Origin: Ignavibacteriota bacterium
Lineage (GTDB): Bacteria; Bacteroidota; Ignavibacteria; Tepidaquicellales; Tepidaquicellaceae
DNA length: 13,072 nucleotides
Assembly (NCBI GenBank): GCA_003135995.1
Contig: PNBM01000077.1
Span: forward strand, 25,358-38,429
Reading direction: 5' to 3'
Below are positions 6,826 to 13,072 of this stretch, one piece after another. The notes beneath the pieces were generated by a model. It worked only from the letters and a program-made list of their open reading frames with translations. It searched no databases and was not told where the DNA came from. How positions within the stretch are numbered: position 1 is the stretch's first letter; each line of letters starts with the position of its first letter. Made by a program: the position numbers and the translations under genes.

Positions 6826-8268
6826 ATGACAGAAATTTATATTCCGGAAAAGAAATCAACTCCTTACGGTTTAATATTTATTTTATGCTTTGTCCATTTA
6901 TTACTTGGACTTGATATAAATATAGTCAGCGTTTCTTTGCCTTCCCTTGCAGAACACTTCAATGTTAACGCAGGAATCGTCACCCGTATTGTCTGGATTT
7001 ATTTTCTTATCCTCACTTGTTTTTTAATGGGATTTGGAAGATTAGGTGATATTAAAGGTTTTAAAAAAATCTACTTAACAGGAATTTCGATTTTTACAAT
7101 AAGTTCGTTTCTGTGCGGATTATCGTTCAATTTCAATGCTTTAATTGGTTTCAGAATTTTGCAATCGGTTGGAGGTGCCATTTTATTCGCGCTGACTCCT
7201 GCTATAATTTCTGCAAATATACCCGCTAATATTCGGGGAAAAGTTTTCGGAATAAATTATTCATTCGTCGCCCTGGGAGGAATAATCGGAAGAGGATTAA
7301 GCGGATATTTAATCGGATATTTCGGATGGAATTCGATTTTTTTCATAAATATACCTATTGGTATAATTGCTTTTATAATGGGTATTATTTACATCCCAAA
7401 AACCATATCCATAATAAATAATAATAAATTTGATGTAACAGGTTCCATATTAATTTTTATTGCGCTCCTTAATTTGTTATTTGTAATTAACACCGGAAAT
7501 GATAATGGATGGTTATCATTACCGATTATTGTTTCTTCAATTATATCAATACTATTTTTTATTTTATTTTATTTAAAAGAGAAGAAATTAAATAAATTAA
7601 ATATTACAAATAAACAACATGCGTACCCGGTTCCGATTTTAAATTTCCGGATATTGAGAAACAGAGAGCTATCTTTACCTCTCATTACTTTTATGCTTAT
7701 TTATATTATTACTAACGGTATGATTTATATCACTCCGTTTTTTTTAATGTGGATAAAGAATTTCCCGAAAGAAAAAACGGGTCTTTTTATGGCAATTCCT
7801 TCTGTATTGCAGATGTTTTCAGGTTATATTTCAGGCACTTTATCAGATAAGAGAAGCATTAAAGTAATAAGCATGAGTGGAATATTGCTAACAATATTAA
7901 CATACTTTTTTTATCTTTCATTAAATCAAAACACCGATGTTTTAATCATTATAATCACTCTTATCTTATATGGAATTGCTATAGGTTTATTTATTCCCGC
8001 AAACACGAACTATATTATGTCCATAGCACCGCTCGAAGAGAAGGGAAGTATATCAAGTTTTATGACCACGGTAATAAGGCTTGGTTCCGCTTTTGGTATA
8101 ACATTTTTTGCCGCTATATTTTCTGGTATCATTCCTCAAAAAAACCCAATCCAGGATGGAATTCCTGTTGATGTATTGTTGACAGGTTTTAAATATACAT
8201 TTTGGTTCGGCATCATCATCAGCTTAATTACACTATTTTTAACAAGCTTAAGAAAAAACAAGCAATAA
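6826..8268 (+). CDS. MFS exporter, DHA2 (EmrB/QacA-like) family
   Basis: A 480-aa inner-membrane protein with about 14 hydrophobic segments, the size and layout of drug:H+ antiporter-2 transporters that export drugs, dyes or metabolites. The opening helix carries LDINIVSVSLPSL, the usual DHA2 LDxTIVNVALP motif. Motif A is GRLGDIKGFKK (about residues 71-81). The motif C region is GRGLSGYL, where the family normally has GPxLGG, so the conserved proline is replaced by arginine and one glycine by serine. The FINIPIG motif after helix 6 is typical. No membrane-fusion or outer-membrane partner is encoded next to it. The ATG at 6826 lies about 30 bp downstream of the promoter candidate, with no Shine-Dalgarno sequence. 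The gene is AT-rich even for this window, as expected from hydrophobic codons. Substrate unknown. Confidence 0.9.
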   Translation: MTEIYIPEKKSTPYGLIFILCFVHLLLGLDINIVSVSLPSLAEHFNVNAGIVTRIVWIYFLILTCFLMGFGRLGDIKGFKKIYLTGISIFTISSFLCGLSFNFNALIGFRILQSVGGAILFALTPAIISANIPANIRGKVFGINYSFVALGGIIGRGLSGYLIGYFGWNSIFFINIPIGIIAFIMGIIYIPKTISIINNNKFDVTGSILIFIALLNLLFVINTGNDNGWLSLPIIVSSIISILFFILFYLKEKKLNKLNITNKQHAYPVPILNFRILRNRELSLPLITFMLIYIITNGMIYITPFFLMWIKNFPKEKTGLFMAIPSVLQMFSGYISGTLSDKRSIKVISMSGILLTILTYFFYLSLNQNTDVLIIIITLILYGIAIGLFIPANTNYIMSIAPLEEKGSISSFMTTVIRLGSAFGITFFAAIFSGIIPQKNPIQDGIPVDVLLTGFKYTFWFGIIISLITLFLTSLRKNKQ

Positions 8269-8340
8269 TTTTTTTCTATTTATCCGGCTTTTTCGGTCAA
8301 CATCACTGATTTTCTCATTTCTTTTCTTATCGTCTTATAT

Positions 8341-8355
8341 TGAGAAAAATTCTCA
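8341..8355. promoter_or_regulatory. Fur-box-like palindrome
   Basis: TGAGAAAAATTCTCA fits the 7-1-7 Fur-family pattern TGAGAATnATTCTCA at all but one defined position. TTGAGA (8340-8345) and TATATT (8364-8369), 18 bp apart, would make a plus-strand sigma70-like promoter overlapped by this site. No gene starts for a further 360 bp. The site also lies inside the doubtful minus-strand frame, where its symmetry could be accidental. Confidence 0.25.
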
Positions 8356-8417
8356 TTATAAGTTATATTTTTGGTCAAAAAATCAATAAATCTCAAAATT
8401 TTATCTGGCAAGGTATT

Positions 8418-8434
8418 TGCATAATCCTTATGCA
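8418..8434. repeat. Short hairpin with a 3-base loop
   Basis: TGCATAA (8418-8424) and TTATGCA (8428-8434) are perfect inverted copies around TCC. The stretch 8356-8511 holds no other structure I can support apart from the possible gene relic on the minus strand. An ATG at 8430 opens only an 11-codon frame. Confidence 0.35.
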
Positions 8435-8514
8435 GGAAGAAATAAAAAATTTAATTAGAAAATAGCAACTATTCCAAATAACAACTTAGATTTTTTATTT
8501 CCTCCCAAATCCCT

Positions 8515-8560
8515 CGGCGGAGGTTTGCAATGTTGTTTTATGAAACTCCGCCGGAATTTT
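8515..8560 (+). terminator. GC-rich hairpin, possible terminator
   Basis: CGGCGGAG (8515-8522) pairs with CTCCGCCG (8546-8553). After one bulged G, TTT (8524-8526) pairs with AAA (8543-8545), closing a loop of about 16 bases. The stem is followed by GAATTTT. In a surrounding AT-rich spacer, this GC-rich pair stands out. It may terminate the MFS transcript, or be part of a dispersed palindromic repeat. Confidence 0.4.
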
Positions 8561-8569
8561 AACGAAAAA

Positions 8570-8600
8570 CGTGATTCTCAATAAATTATTGAGAATCACG
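8570..8600. repeat. Perfect 31-bp palindrome
   Basis: CGTGATTCTCAAT (8570-8582) and ATTGAGAATCACG (8588-8600) are exact inverted copies. The two bases either side of the central A at 8585 also pair, so 15 bp are symmetric without a mismatch. A-rich sequence precedes it and T-rich sequence follows (after one G), as in a bidirectional terminator. The inner TTCTCA/TGAGAA halves recall the palindrome at 8341-8355. It could be a terminator or a protein-binding dyad. Confidence 0.55.
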
Positions 8601-8725
8601 GTTTATTAGTGAATATTCAGATGACTTTATAACCAAATTTTTGATTTTCTTTATTTTGAAATTTTAAATAAAAAATTAAAATAAGTATTTCGGTTAAGTC
8701 CGAGCAATATAAATAGTTCTAAATT

Positions 8726-8938
8726 ATGTTAGTTATAAAATTCAAAGCATATATTTATCTGGGTTTACTCCTGCTTTTTCTATATTCCTTCTTACTTATT
8801 CAGACAAATAAAACTCACGGAATCACTAATATAAAAGCAGATAATTCTACAGAAATTAGTATTCAAAAAAATAAATCAAAACAGGTACCCAATAACAACG
8901 GAAAAATTTCCGGGAACGGATATTTAATACAAAAATAA
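8726..8938 (+). CDS. Hypothetical 70-aa membrane-anchored microprotein
   Basis: A short N-terminus with two lysines is followed by one strongly hydrophobic helix (about residues 9-27, AYIYLGLLLLFLYSFLLI) and a polar, lysine- and asparagine-rich tail of about 43 residues. This fits a single-pass membrane protein with the tail outside, or a secreted peptide if the helix is cleaved; no clear signal-peptidase site or lipobox is seen. No family is recognised. Evidence that it is real: a perfect intrinsic terminator begins 33 bp after the stop, palindromes precede it, and an in-frame TAA at 8720-8722 fixes the ATG as the first start. Evidence against: no Shine-Dalgarno sequence, and low-complexity AT-rich codons. 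A TTGAAA (8656-8661) / TAAAAT (8677-8682) pair is a weak promoter candidate. TCGG/CCGA (8690-8693/8700-8703) could form a small leader hairpin. Confidence 0.5.
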   Translation: MLVIKFKAYIYLGLLLLFLYSFLLIQTNKTHGITNIKADNSTEISIQKNKSKQVPNNNGKISGNGYLIQK

Positions 8939-8971
8939 AAAATTATAAAAAGATTTCCTTTCATTAACCCG

Positions 8972-9012
8972 AAAAACACCGCCGTCATTCATTTTCCGGC
9001 GGTGTTTTTTTT
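8972..9012 (+). terminator. Strong intrinsic terminator
   Basis: AAAAACACCGCCG (8972-8984) pairs perfectly with CGGCGGTGTTTTT (8997-9009) around a 12-base loop, giving an 8-bp GC-rich stem extended by five A:T pairs. The stem runs into eight consecutive T residues (9005-9012). This is a textbook Rho-independent terminator and could work in both directions because of the A-run on the other side. It ends the microprotein transcription unit. Confidence 0.9.
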
Positions 9013-9297
9013 AGCTCTCCGTATAATACGAACATTATTTTATTAATATAAATTGTCCGTTTAACAGTCATCAACGTAATCAAATAAGAAATCTAAATTT
9101 TTATCGGAACTATTATCTTAATAATTTATGTTATACTAAAAATGCTATTTTTATTTTCGGAGAAAAATCTCTATCACTGCTTGATTAAAATCCGGGAATT
9201 AGTTTCTTAAGTTCTGCAAGAAAATGTTTTGCAAATTCTGTTTAGTTGTATCCCAAATACATCGGGTTTGAAAATTATTTTTTTAATATTTAAAATC
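9013..9297. other. Non-coding spacer before the seven-repeat propeller gene
   Basis: AT-rich, with no supported gene on either strand. Minor structure only: an 11-bp palindrome CGTATAATACG (9020-9030) and a TATACT (9132-9137) that could be a -10 box but lacks a good -35 partner. No convincing TAnnTTTG promoter was found for the gene at 9309, although a promoter must lie here because the strong terminator at 8972-9012 isolates it. Confidence 0.5.
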
Positions 9298-9302
9298 AGG
9301 AG
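9298..9302 (+). promoter_or_regulatory. Shine-Dalgarno sequence (AGGAG)
   Basis: AGGAG sits 6 bp before the ATG at 9309. It is the clearest Shine-Dalgarno sequence in the window; the other genes have none. It supports this ATG despite the unusually long stretch ahead of the signal-peptide core. Confidence 0.6.
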
Positions 9303-9308
9303 TTAGAA

Positions 9309-10688
9309 ATGTTCAATTTTACCGTATCAAATAATACCGCAAATCAAAAAAAAATATTTACAAATACTTTTGCAGTTATTTTAATATCCCTTTTTATAAT
9401 TTCACAGGCATATTCACAAAACTGGTCTTCATTAGGCGGAGGAACAGCCTGGGTAAATGCTATGACCGTATATAACGGAGAACTAATAGTCGGCACGGTT
9501 TCCGGAATAACAAAATGGAATGGAAGTACCTGGTCAGATGTTGGTACAGGAGTTAATGGCGAAGTCGATGCATTAGCTATTTATAATGGTGAGCTTTATG
9601 CCGGCGGCCGCTTTACTATCGCCGGTGGAGTCGCTGTAAGTTATATGGCAAAATGGAACGGGACTGCTTGGTTTGATGTCGAAGGCGGAACCGATAGTTA
9701 TGTTGTTTCTATGACAGTGTATAATAACGAACTAATTATAGGCGGTTATTTTTTAAATGCAAATATTCCTGCTAATTATATTGCAAAATGGAACGGTACT
9801 TCCTGGTCTCCATTAGGCTCCGGAATGGGTGGTTCTCAAGGCCAGGTCATGGCTTTAACCGTTTATAATGGTAATTTAATAGCAGGCGGATTTTTCTCTA
9901 CTGCGGGTGGTTCAGTTGCGAACAGAATAGCGCAGTGGAATGGCAGTTCCTGGTCTGTACTAGGAAGCGGCATTAACAATGTTGTTTATGCTTTGACTGT
10001 ATATAATGGAAATTTAATCGCAGGTGGACTTTTTGCAAATGCCGGTGGAAATTCGGCGAATGATATTGCAAGCTGGAATGGAAATTCCTGGTCAAATTTA
10101 GGTGCCGGAGTAGGTGGAGGTTTTTATCCTTATGTGCTTTCACTTACTACTTATGGAAACGATCTTTATGTTGCCGGTCTCTATACAATTGCAGGGAATC
10201 TGACTACGAATGGAATAGCAAAATGGAACGGAAGTACATGGTCAGGTCTCGGCAGCGGATTTTTTAATACTGCAAATGTTTGCGGTGCTTATGCTTCAAC
10301 AATTTATAATAATAATCTGGTTTGTGGCGGAATATTCAGTGGTGCCGGTGGTAATGGTGCAGGTAATATCGCTCAGTGGGATGGAATAGTAACTGGGTTG
10401 CATTATAATAATCATAATACTCCGGATAAATTCCAATTACATCAAAATTACCCGAACCCCTTCAACCCATCAACAAATATAAAATTTGACGTTGCCCGTT
10501 CCGGAAATATCAGTATAAAAATTTATGATATGCAGGGCAGAGAAGTCGCCGTGCTTGTAAATGAAAATTTGAATCCCGGAAGTTATAATGTAAGTTTCAA
10601 CGCATCAAACCTCCCAAGTGGTTCATATTTCTTTAGGCTGGAAGCTCAGGGATTTTCACAGACAAATAAAATGATCCTGGTGAAATAA
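9309..10688 (+). CDS. Secreted seven-repeat beta-propeller protein with T9SS sorting domain
   Basis: A 459-aa exported protein. Residues 1-37 are a signal peptide with an extended polar N-terminus, hydrophobic core FAVILISLFII and probable cleavage near AYSQ. Residues 38-360 hold seven repeats of 45-51 residues, each ending in a W-N/D-G motif (W70, W116, W161, W210, W256, W306, W357) and carrying YNGxLIAGGxF and often AGG in the middle. Seven such units suggest one closed seven-bladed propeller of Kelch/galactose-oxidase-like type. Residues 374-459 are a type A sorting domain: NYPNPFNPSTNIKFDV, then IYDMQGREV and a final MILVK. This domain directs crossing of the outer membrane through the Por/T9SS machinery, after which it is removed. 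Ligand or partner unknown. It is a single-gene unit, followed by a second propeller gene 335 bp downstream. Confidence 0.88.
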   Translation: MFNFTVSNNTANQKKIFTNTFAVILISLFIISQAYSQNWSSLGGGTAWVNAMTVYNGELIVGTVSGITKWNGSTWSDVGTGVNGEVDALAIYNGELYAGGRFTIAGGVAVSYMAKWNGTAWFDVEGGTDSYVVSMTVYNNELIIGGYFLNANIPANYIAKWNGTSWSPLGSGMGGSQGQVMALTVYNGNLIAGGFFSTAGGSVANRIAQWNGSSWSVLGSGINNVVYALTVYNGNLIAGGLFANAGGNSANDIASWNGNSWSNLGAGVGGGFYPYVLSLTTYGNDLYVAGLYTIAGNLTTNGIAKWNGSTWSGLGSGFFNTANVCGAYASTIYNNNLVCGGIFSGAGGNGAGNIAQWDGIVTGLHYNNHNTPDKFQLHQNYPNPFNPSTNIKFDVARSGNISIKIYDMQGREVAVLVNENLNPGSYNVSFNASNLPSGSYFFRLEAQGFSQTNKMILVK

Positions 10689-11023
10689 TACTACTTTAAT
10701 TTTAAGGTCAAAGGTTTAATATCTTCATTAGGATTTACTTTTGACCCATTTATATTATCATATTTATAAACAATCCTTTTAACATTTCAATAACCAAAAA
10801 ATCGCACTTGAATTTGTAATATTAATTTGCAAAATTAAGTAAAATTCATTATAGGCTTCACTACCGAAATAACAGTTCTGATAAATAAAGATTTACATTA
10901 AATTCAATTAAATGCTATTTAATTTTATGAAAAATATTATGAAAAATATTAGCATTTCAAAAAACATGTATCTTTACAAACTCAATTTAAATTTTATATT
11001 CATAATTCCTAAAAATTAATAAT
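10689..11023. other. Non-coding spacer between the propeller genes
   Basis: No gene on either strand. GGTCAAA (10706-10712) and TTTGACC (10742-10748) are perfect inverted copies with a 29-base loop and no T-run, so at best a weak terminator. TATCTTTA (10969-10976) is one base from a TAnnTTTG promoter box and lies 48 bp before the next ATG, but has no clear -33 element. Confidence 0.4.
10927..10950. repeat. Perfect 12-bp tandem duplication
   Basis: ATGAAAAATATT occurs twice without a gap or mismatch, upstream of the fourteen-repeat propeller gene. Each copy contains an ATG, but neither frame continues into a gene. It is probably recent slippage in AT-rich DNA, though it lies near the likely promoter. 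Confidence 0.6.
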
Positions 11024-13072
11024 ATGAAAAAATATATTTTATTTTCTGTTTTATATTTTTTAATTTTTCAAAGCTCTTATTCACAGTGGTTCTGGCAAAA
11101 CCCGTTGCCCTCATGCAATACAATGTATTGTGTATTTTTTATTGATAACCAAACAGGCTGGTTAACATCTGATTTAGGCGTTATATATAAATCTACAAAT
11201 GGAGGTGTAAACTGGTTTACACAATCAAGCGGTACTACAAATGCTCTTGAAACTATATTTTTTCTCGATTCACAAACAGGTTGGATCGGCGGAAGTTACG
11301 GTACAATTCTTAAAACTACAAATAGCGGGGTATCCTGGACAGCACTATCAAGCGGAACTACGAGTGTTATTCTCGATATCTGGTTTTTAGATTCTCAAAC
11401 CGGGTGGGTAACGGATTATGGTGGACATATTATTAAAACTACAAACAGCGGAACAAACTGGATTGTTTTTTCTTGCGGTTCCACAATAAATCTGGAAAAT
11501 GTTTATTTTGCAGATTCTCAAACAGGCTGGGTATCAGGATATAATGAGAAAATTTTCAAATCCACAAACGGCGGAATAAATTGGTTTTCACAATACAGTG
11601 GCTCGAGTACTATAACTTTGTATGGATTAAATTTCATAAATTCTCAAACCGGTTGGGCATCGGGTTCATCCGGAACAATTCTGAAAACAACAAACGGCGG
11701 AAATAACTGGAACGCTCAAACAACGGGTTTAGACTATATGCTTATGTCAGTCAAATTCATAGATGCACAAACCGGGTATTGCGCCGGAGATTATGGAACA
11801 ATTATTAAAACAACGAATGGAGGAACAAATTGGCTGACTCAAACAAGCGGTACTTCGAACTGGCTGTTAAATACGTTTTTTATTGATTCACAAACAGGTT
11901 GGGTAGTCGGCACACCCGGAACAATAGAGCGTACAATAAACGGAGGAACGAACTGGATACCGGTTTCGAGCGGACCGCAAAATCGCTTGTATGGAATAAA
12001 ATTTGTAAATAATCTGACCGGCTGGGCTGTTGGAGAATCAGGAATGATAATAAAGACAACAGATGGAGGTACGAGCTGGATAACACAACCAACCGGATTT
12101 AATAATTTTTTCACCGATGTTTTCTTTTTAAATCCACAAACAGGTTGGGCAGTTGGATATCTTAGTGCAATTTATAATACTACTAATGGAGGATTAAACT
12201 GGATATCACAACCAAATGGAGCTAATACTGTACTCAATTCCGTTTTCTTTATCAATGCTCAAACCGGTTGGGTTATGAGCACAGGTGGACAACTCTATAA
12301 AACGACCAACAGTGGAGTAAATTGGTTTTCACAAACAAGTACCGAAACATACGATGGCGGTGCAGTTCGATTTGTTAATGCGCAGACCGGTTATGCCGTA
12401 GGAGCTCAGGTGATAAAATCTACAAATGGAGGAGCAAACTGGATTCAGCAAACGAGTGGTAATAATAATTTTTTGTATTCCTTATGTTTTACTGATTCTA
12501 TTACCGGTTGGGCTGCCGGTGAAGGCGAAACAATTATCCATACAACGAATGGTGGATTAAACTGGTACACGCAACCAGTTTATGGAGCTAATCAACTTTT
12601 ATATATTTATTTAATTAATTCTCAAACCGGATGGGTAGTAGGAAATCTCGGAAAAATCTATAGAACAAACGATGCAGGAATTCATTGGAGACCTTTAATA
12701 TCTCCAACATCAACCATACTCTATTGCGTTAATGCAGCGGATACTTCAAATGTATGGGTATGCGGATATTTCGGTACAATTTTAAAATCGACGAACGAAG
12801 GTGGAATTACATACCTAAATAATATAACAAATGTCTCAGTTCCTGATAAATATTTTCTTCATCAAAATTTCCCTAATCCGTTTAACCCTGTTACAACAAT
12901 TCGTTTTGAGATTCCTCATTCGGAAATCGAAGGGAAAATTACAACTTTAAAAATATTCGACATTCTCGGGAAAGAGATTGCTACACTGGTTAACGAAAAT
13001 CTCAAACCCGGGACATATGAAGTGACATTTGATGGCAGTAACCTTGCATCGGGAATTTATTTTTATACATTA
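11024..13072 (+). CDS. Secreted fourteen-repeat YCF48/BNR-like propeller protein with T9SS sorting domain (3' end outside window)
   Basis: Open from ATG 11024 to the last base: 683 codons without a stop, reading through to the window edge. Residues 1-21 are a signal peptide (MKKYILFSVLYFLIFQSSYSQ). Fourteen repeats of about 41 residues follow. Thirteen have a (Q/L/I)TG(W/Y) motif and the last has a degenerate SNVW; most then have GTIxKTTNGGxNW. This pattern belongs to the YCF48/BNR-type propeller family. Fourteen units fit two seven-bladed propellers in tandem. From about residue 604 a T9SS type A sorting domain begins, with NFPNPFNPVTTIRFEI, then IFDILGKEIATLVNE and GTYEVTFDGSNLASGIYFY. By comparison with the upstream gene, only about ten to twenty residues are missing. 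No Shine-Dalgarno sequence; the start is chosen because it opens a perfect signal peptide. Function unknown; probably cell-surface or secreted. Confidence 0.88.
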   Translation, partial: MKKYILFSVLYFLIFQSSYSQWFWQNPLPSCNTMYCVFFIDNQTGWLTSDLGVIYKSTNGGVNWFTQSSGTTNALETIFFLDSQTGWIGGSYGTILKTTNSGVSWTALSSGTTSVILDIWFLDSQTGWVTDYGGHIIKTTNSGTNWIVFSCGSTINLENVYFADSQTGWVSGYNEKIFKSTNGGINWFSQYSGSSTITLYGLNFINSQTGWASGSSGTILKTTNGGNNWNAQTTGLDYMLMSVKFIDAQTGYCAGDYGTIIKTTNGGTNWLTQTSGTSNWLLNTFFIDSQTGWVVGTPGTIERTINGGTNWIPVSSGPQNRLYGIKFVNNLTGWAVGESGMIIKTTDGGTSWITQPTGFNNFFTDVFFLNPQTGWAVGYLSAIYNTTNGGLNWISQPNGANTVLNSVFFINAQTGWVMSTGGQLYKTTNSGVNWFSQTSTETYDGGAVRFVNAQTGYAVGAQVIKSTNGGANWIQQTSGNNNFLYSLCFTDSITGWAAGEGETIIHTTNGGLNWYTQPVYGANQLLYIYLINSQTGWVVGNLGKIYRTNDAGIHWRPLISPTSTILYCVNAADTSNVWVCGYFGTILKSTNEGGITYLNNITNVSVPDKYFLHQNFPNPFNPVTTIRFEIPHSEIEGKITTLKIFDILGKEIATLVNENLKPGTYEVTFDGSNLASGIYFYTL

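Larger units (their letters stand above)
8280..8450 (-). pseudogene. Possible relic of a small minus-strand gene
   Basis: A minus-strand frame is open for 56 codons. It ends at a TAA (8280-8282), 11 bp past the MFS stop, and begins after a TAA (8451-8453). It has no upstream start; the first ATG codes only for the last twelve residues (MRKSVMLTEKAG). The composition is protein-like, with segments such as LPDKILRFIDFL and YKTIRKEMRK and purine at most first codon positions. The opposite strand is also partly open in the matching phase, so the call is weak. It could be the C-terminal remnant of a small antitoxin-like protein, but no family is recognised. Confidence 0.2.

Noticed and set aside
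8691..8702. GGTTAAGTCC resembles a conserved 16S rRNA stretch
   Set aside because: Only ten bases match and the following sequence differs at once, so it is not an rRNA fragment.
11839..12114. Two overlapping minus-strand open frames
   Set aside because: They lie wholly inside the fourteen-repeat propeller gene and arise from the periodic plus-strand coding sequence. Their translations are low-quality and have no start signals.

Overview
The window looks like part of the chromosome of an AT-rich member of the Bacteroidota/Chlorobiota group, most likely an Ignavibacteria-type lineage. This rests on two extracellular repeat proteins ending in a type IX secretion (T9SS) sorting domain with the PNPFNP motif, a TonB-dependent receptor with an N-terminal carboxypeptidase-regulatory-like domain, promoter candidates of the Bacteroidetes form TAnnTTTG, and mostly absent Shine-Dalgarno sequences. 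Placement to genus is not possible from the sequence alone.

Layout. (1) 33-3949, plus strand: a tight three-gene signalling operon. It holds a sensory-type [FeFe]-hydrogenase-like protein fused to a histidine kinase, a single-domain response regulator, and a receiver-PAS-histidine kinase. None of the three carries a DNA-binding output. A 9-bp-period repeat lies at each end of the operon (1-27 and 4073-4151), and two small hairpins sit after it. (2) 4152-6530, minus strand: a TonB-dependent outer-membrane receptor. (3) 6531-6825: a divergent intergenic region with a strong dyad (perfect core TGTGTTAACACA), a promoter candidate on each strand, and a hairpin-containing leader for the receptor. 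(4) 6826-8268, plus strand: a 14-TM-type MFS exporter of the DHA2/EmrB kind. (5) 8269-9308: gene-poor, with several inverted repeats, a possible minus-strand gene relic, one 70-aa membrane-anchored microprotein and a textbook intrinsic terminator directly after it. (6) 9309-13072, plus strand: two secreted beta-propeller proteins for T9SS export. The first has seven repeats. The second, open at the window edge, has fourteen, consistent with two seven-bladed propellers in tandem.

How the parts may work together. The first operon reads as a hydrogen- or redox-sensing phosphorelay: an H-cluster-like sensor drives its fused kinase, the small receiver is the likely phosphate acceptor, and the third protein links a receiver to a second kinase. 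The receptor and exporter share a divergent control region and could be co-regulated, but substrates cannot be named. The propeller proteins are cell-surface or secreted proteins with no visible link to the rest. No tRNA, rRNA, CRISPR array, insertion sequence or known riboswitch was recognised.
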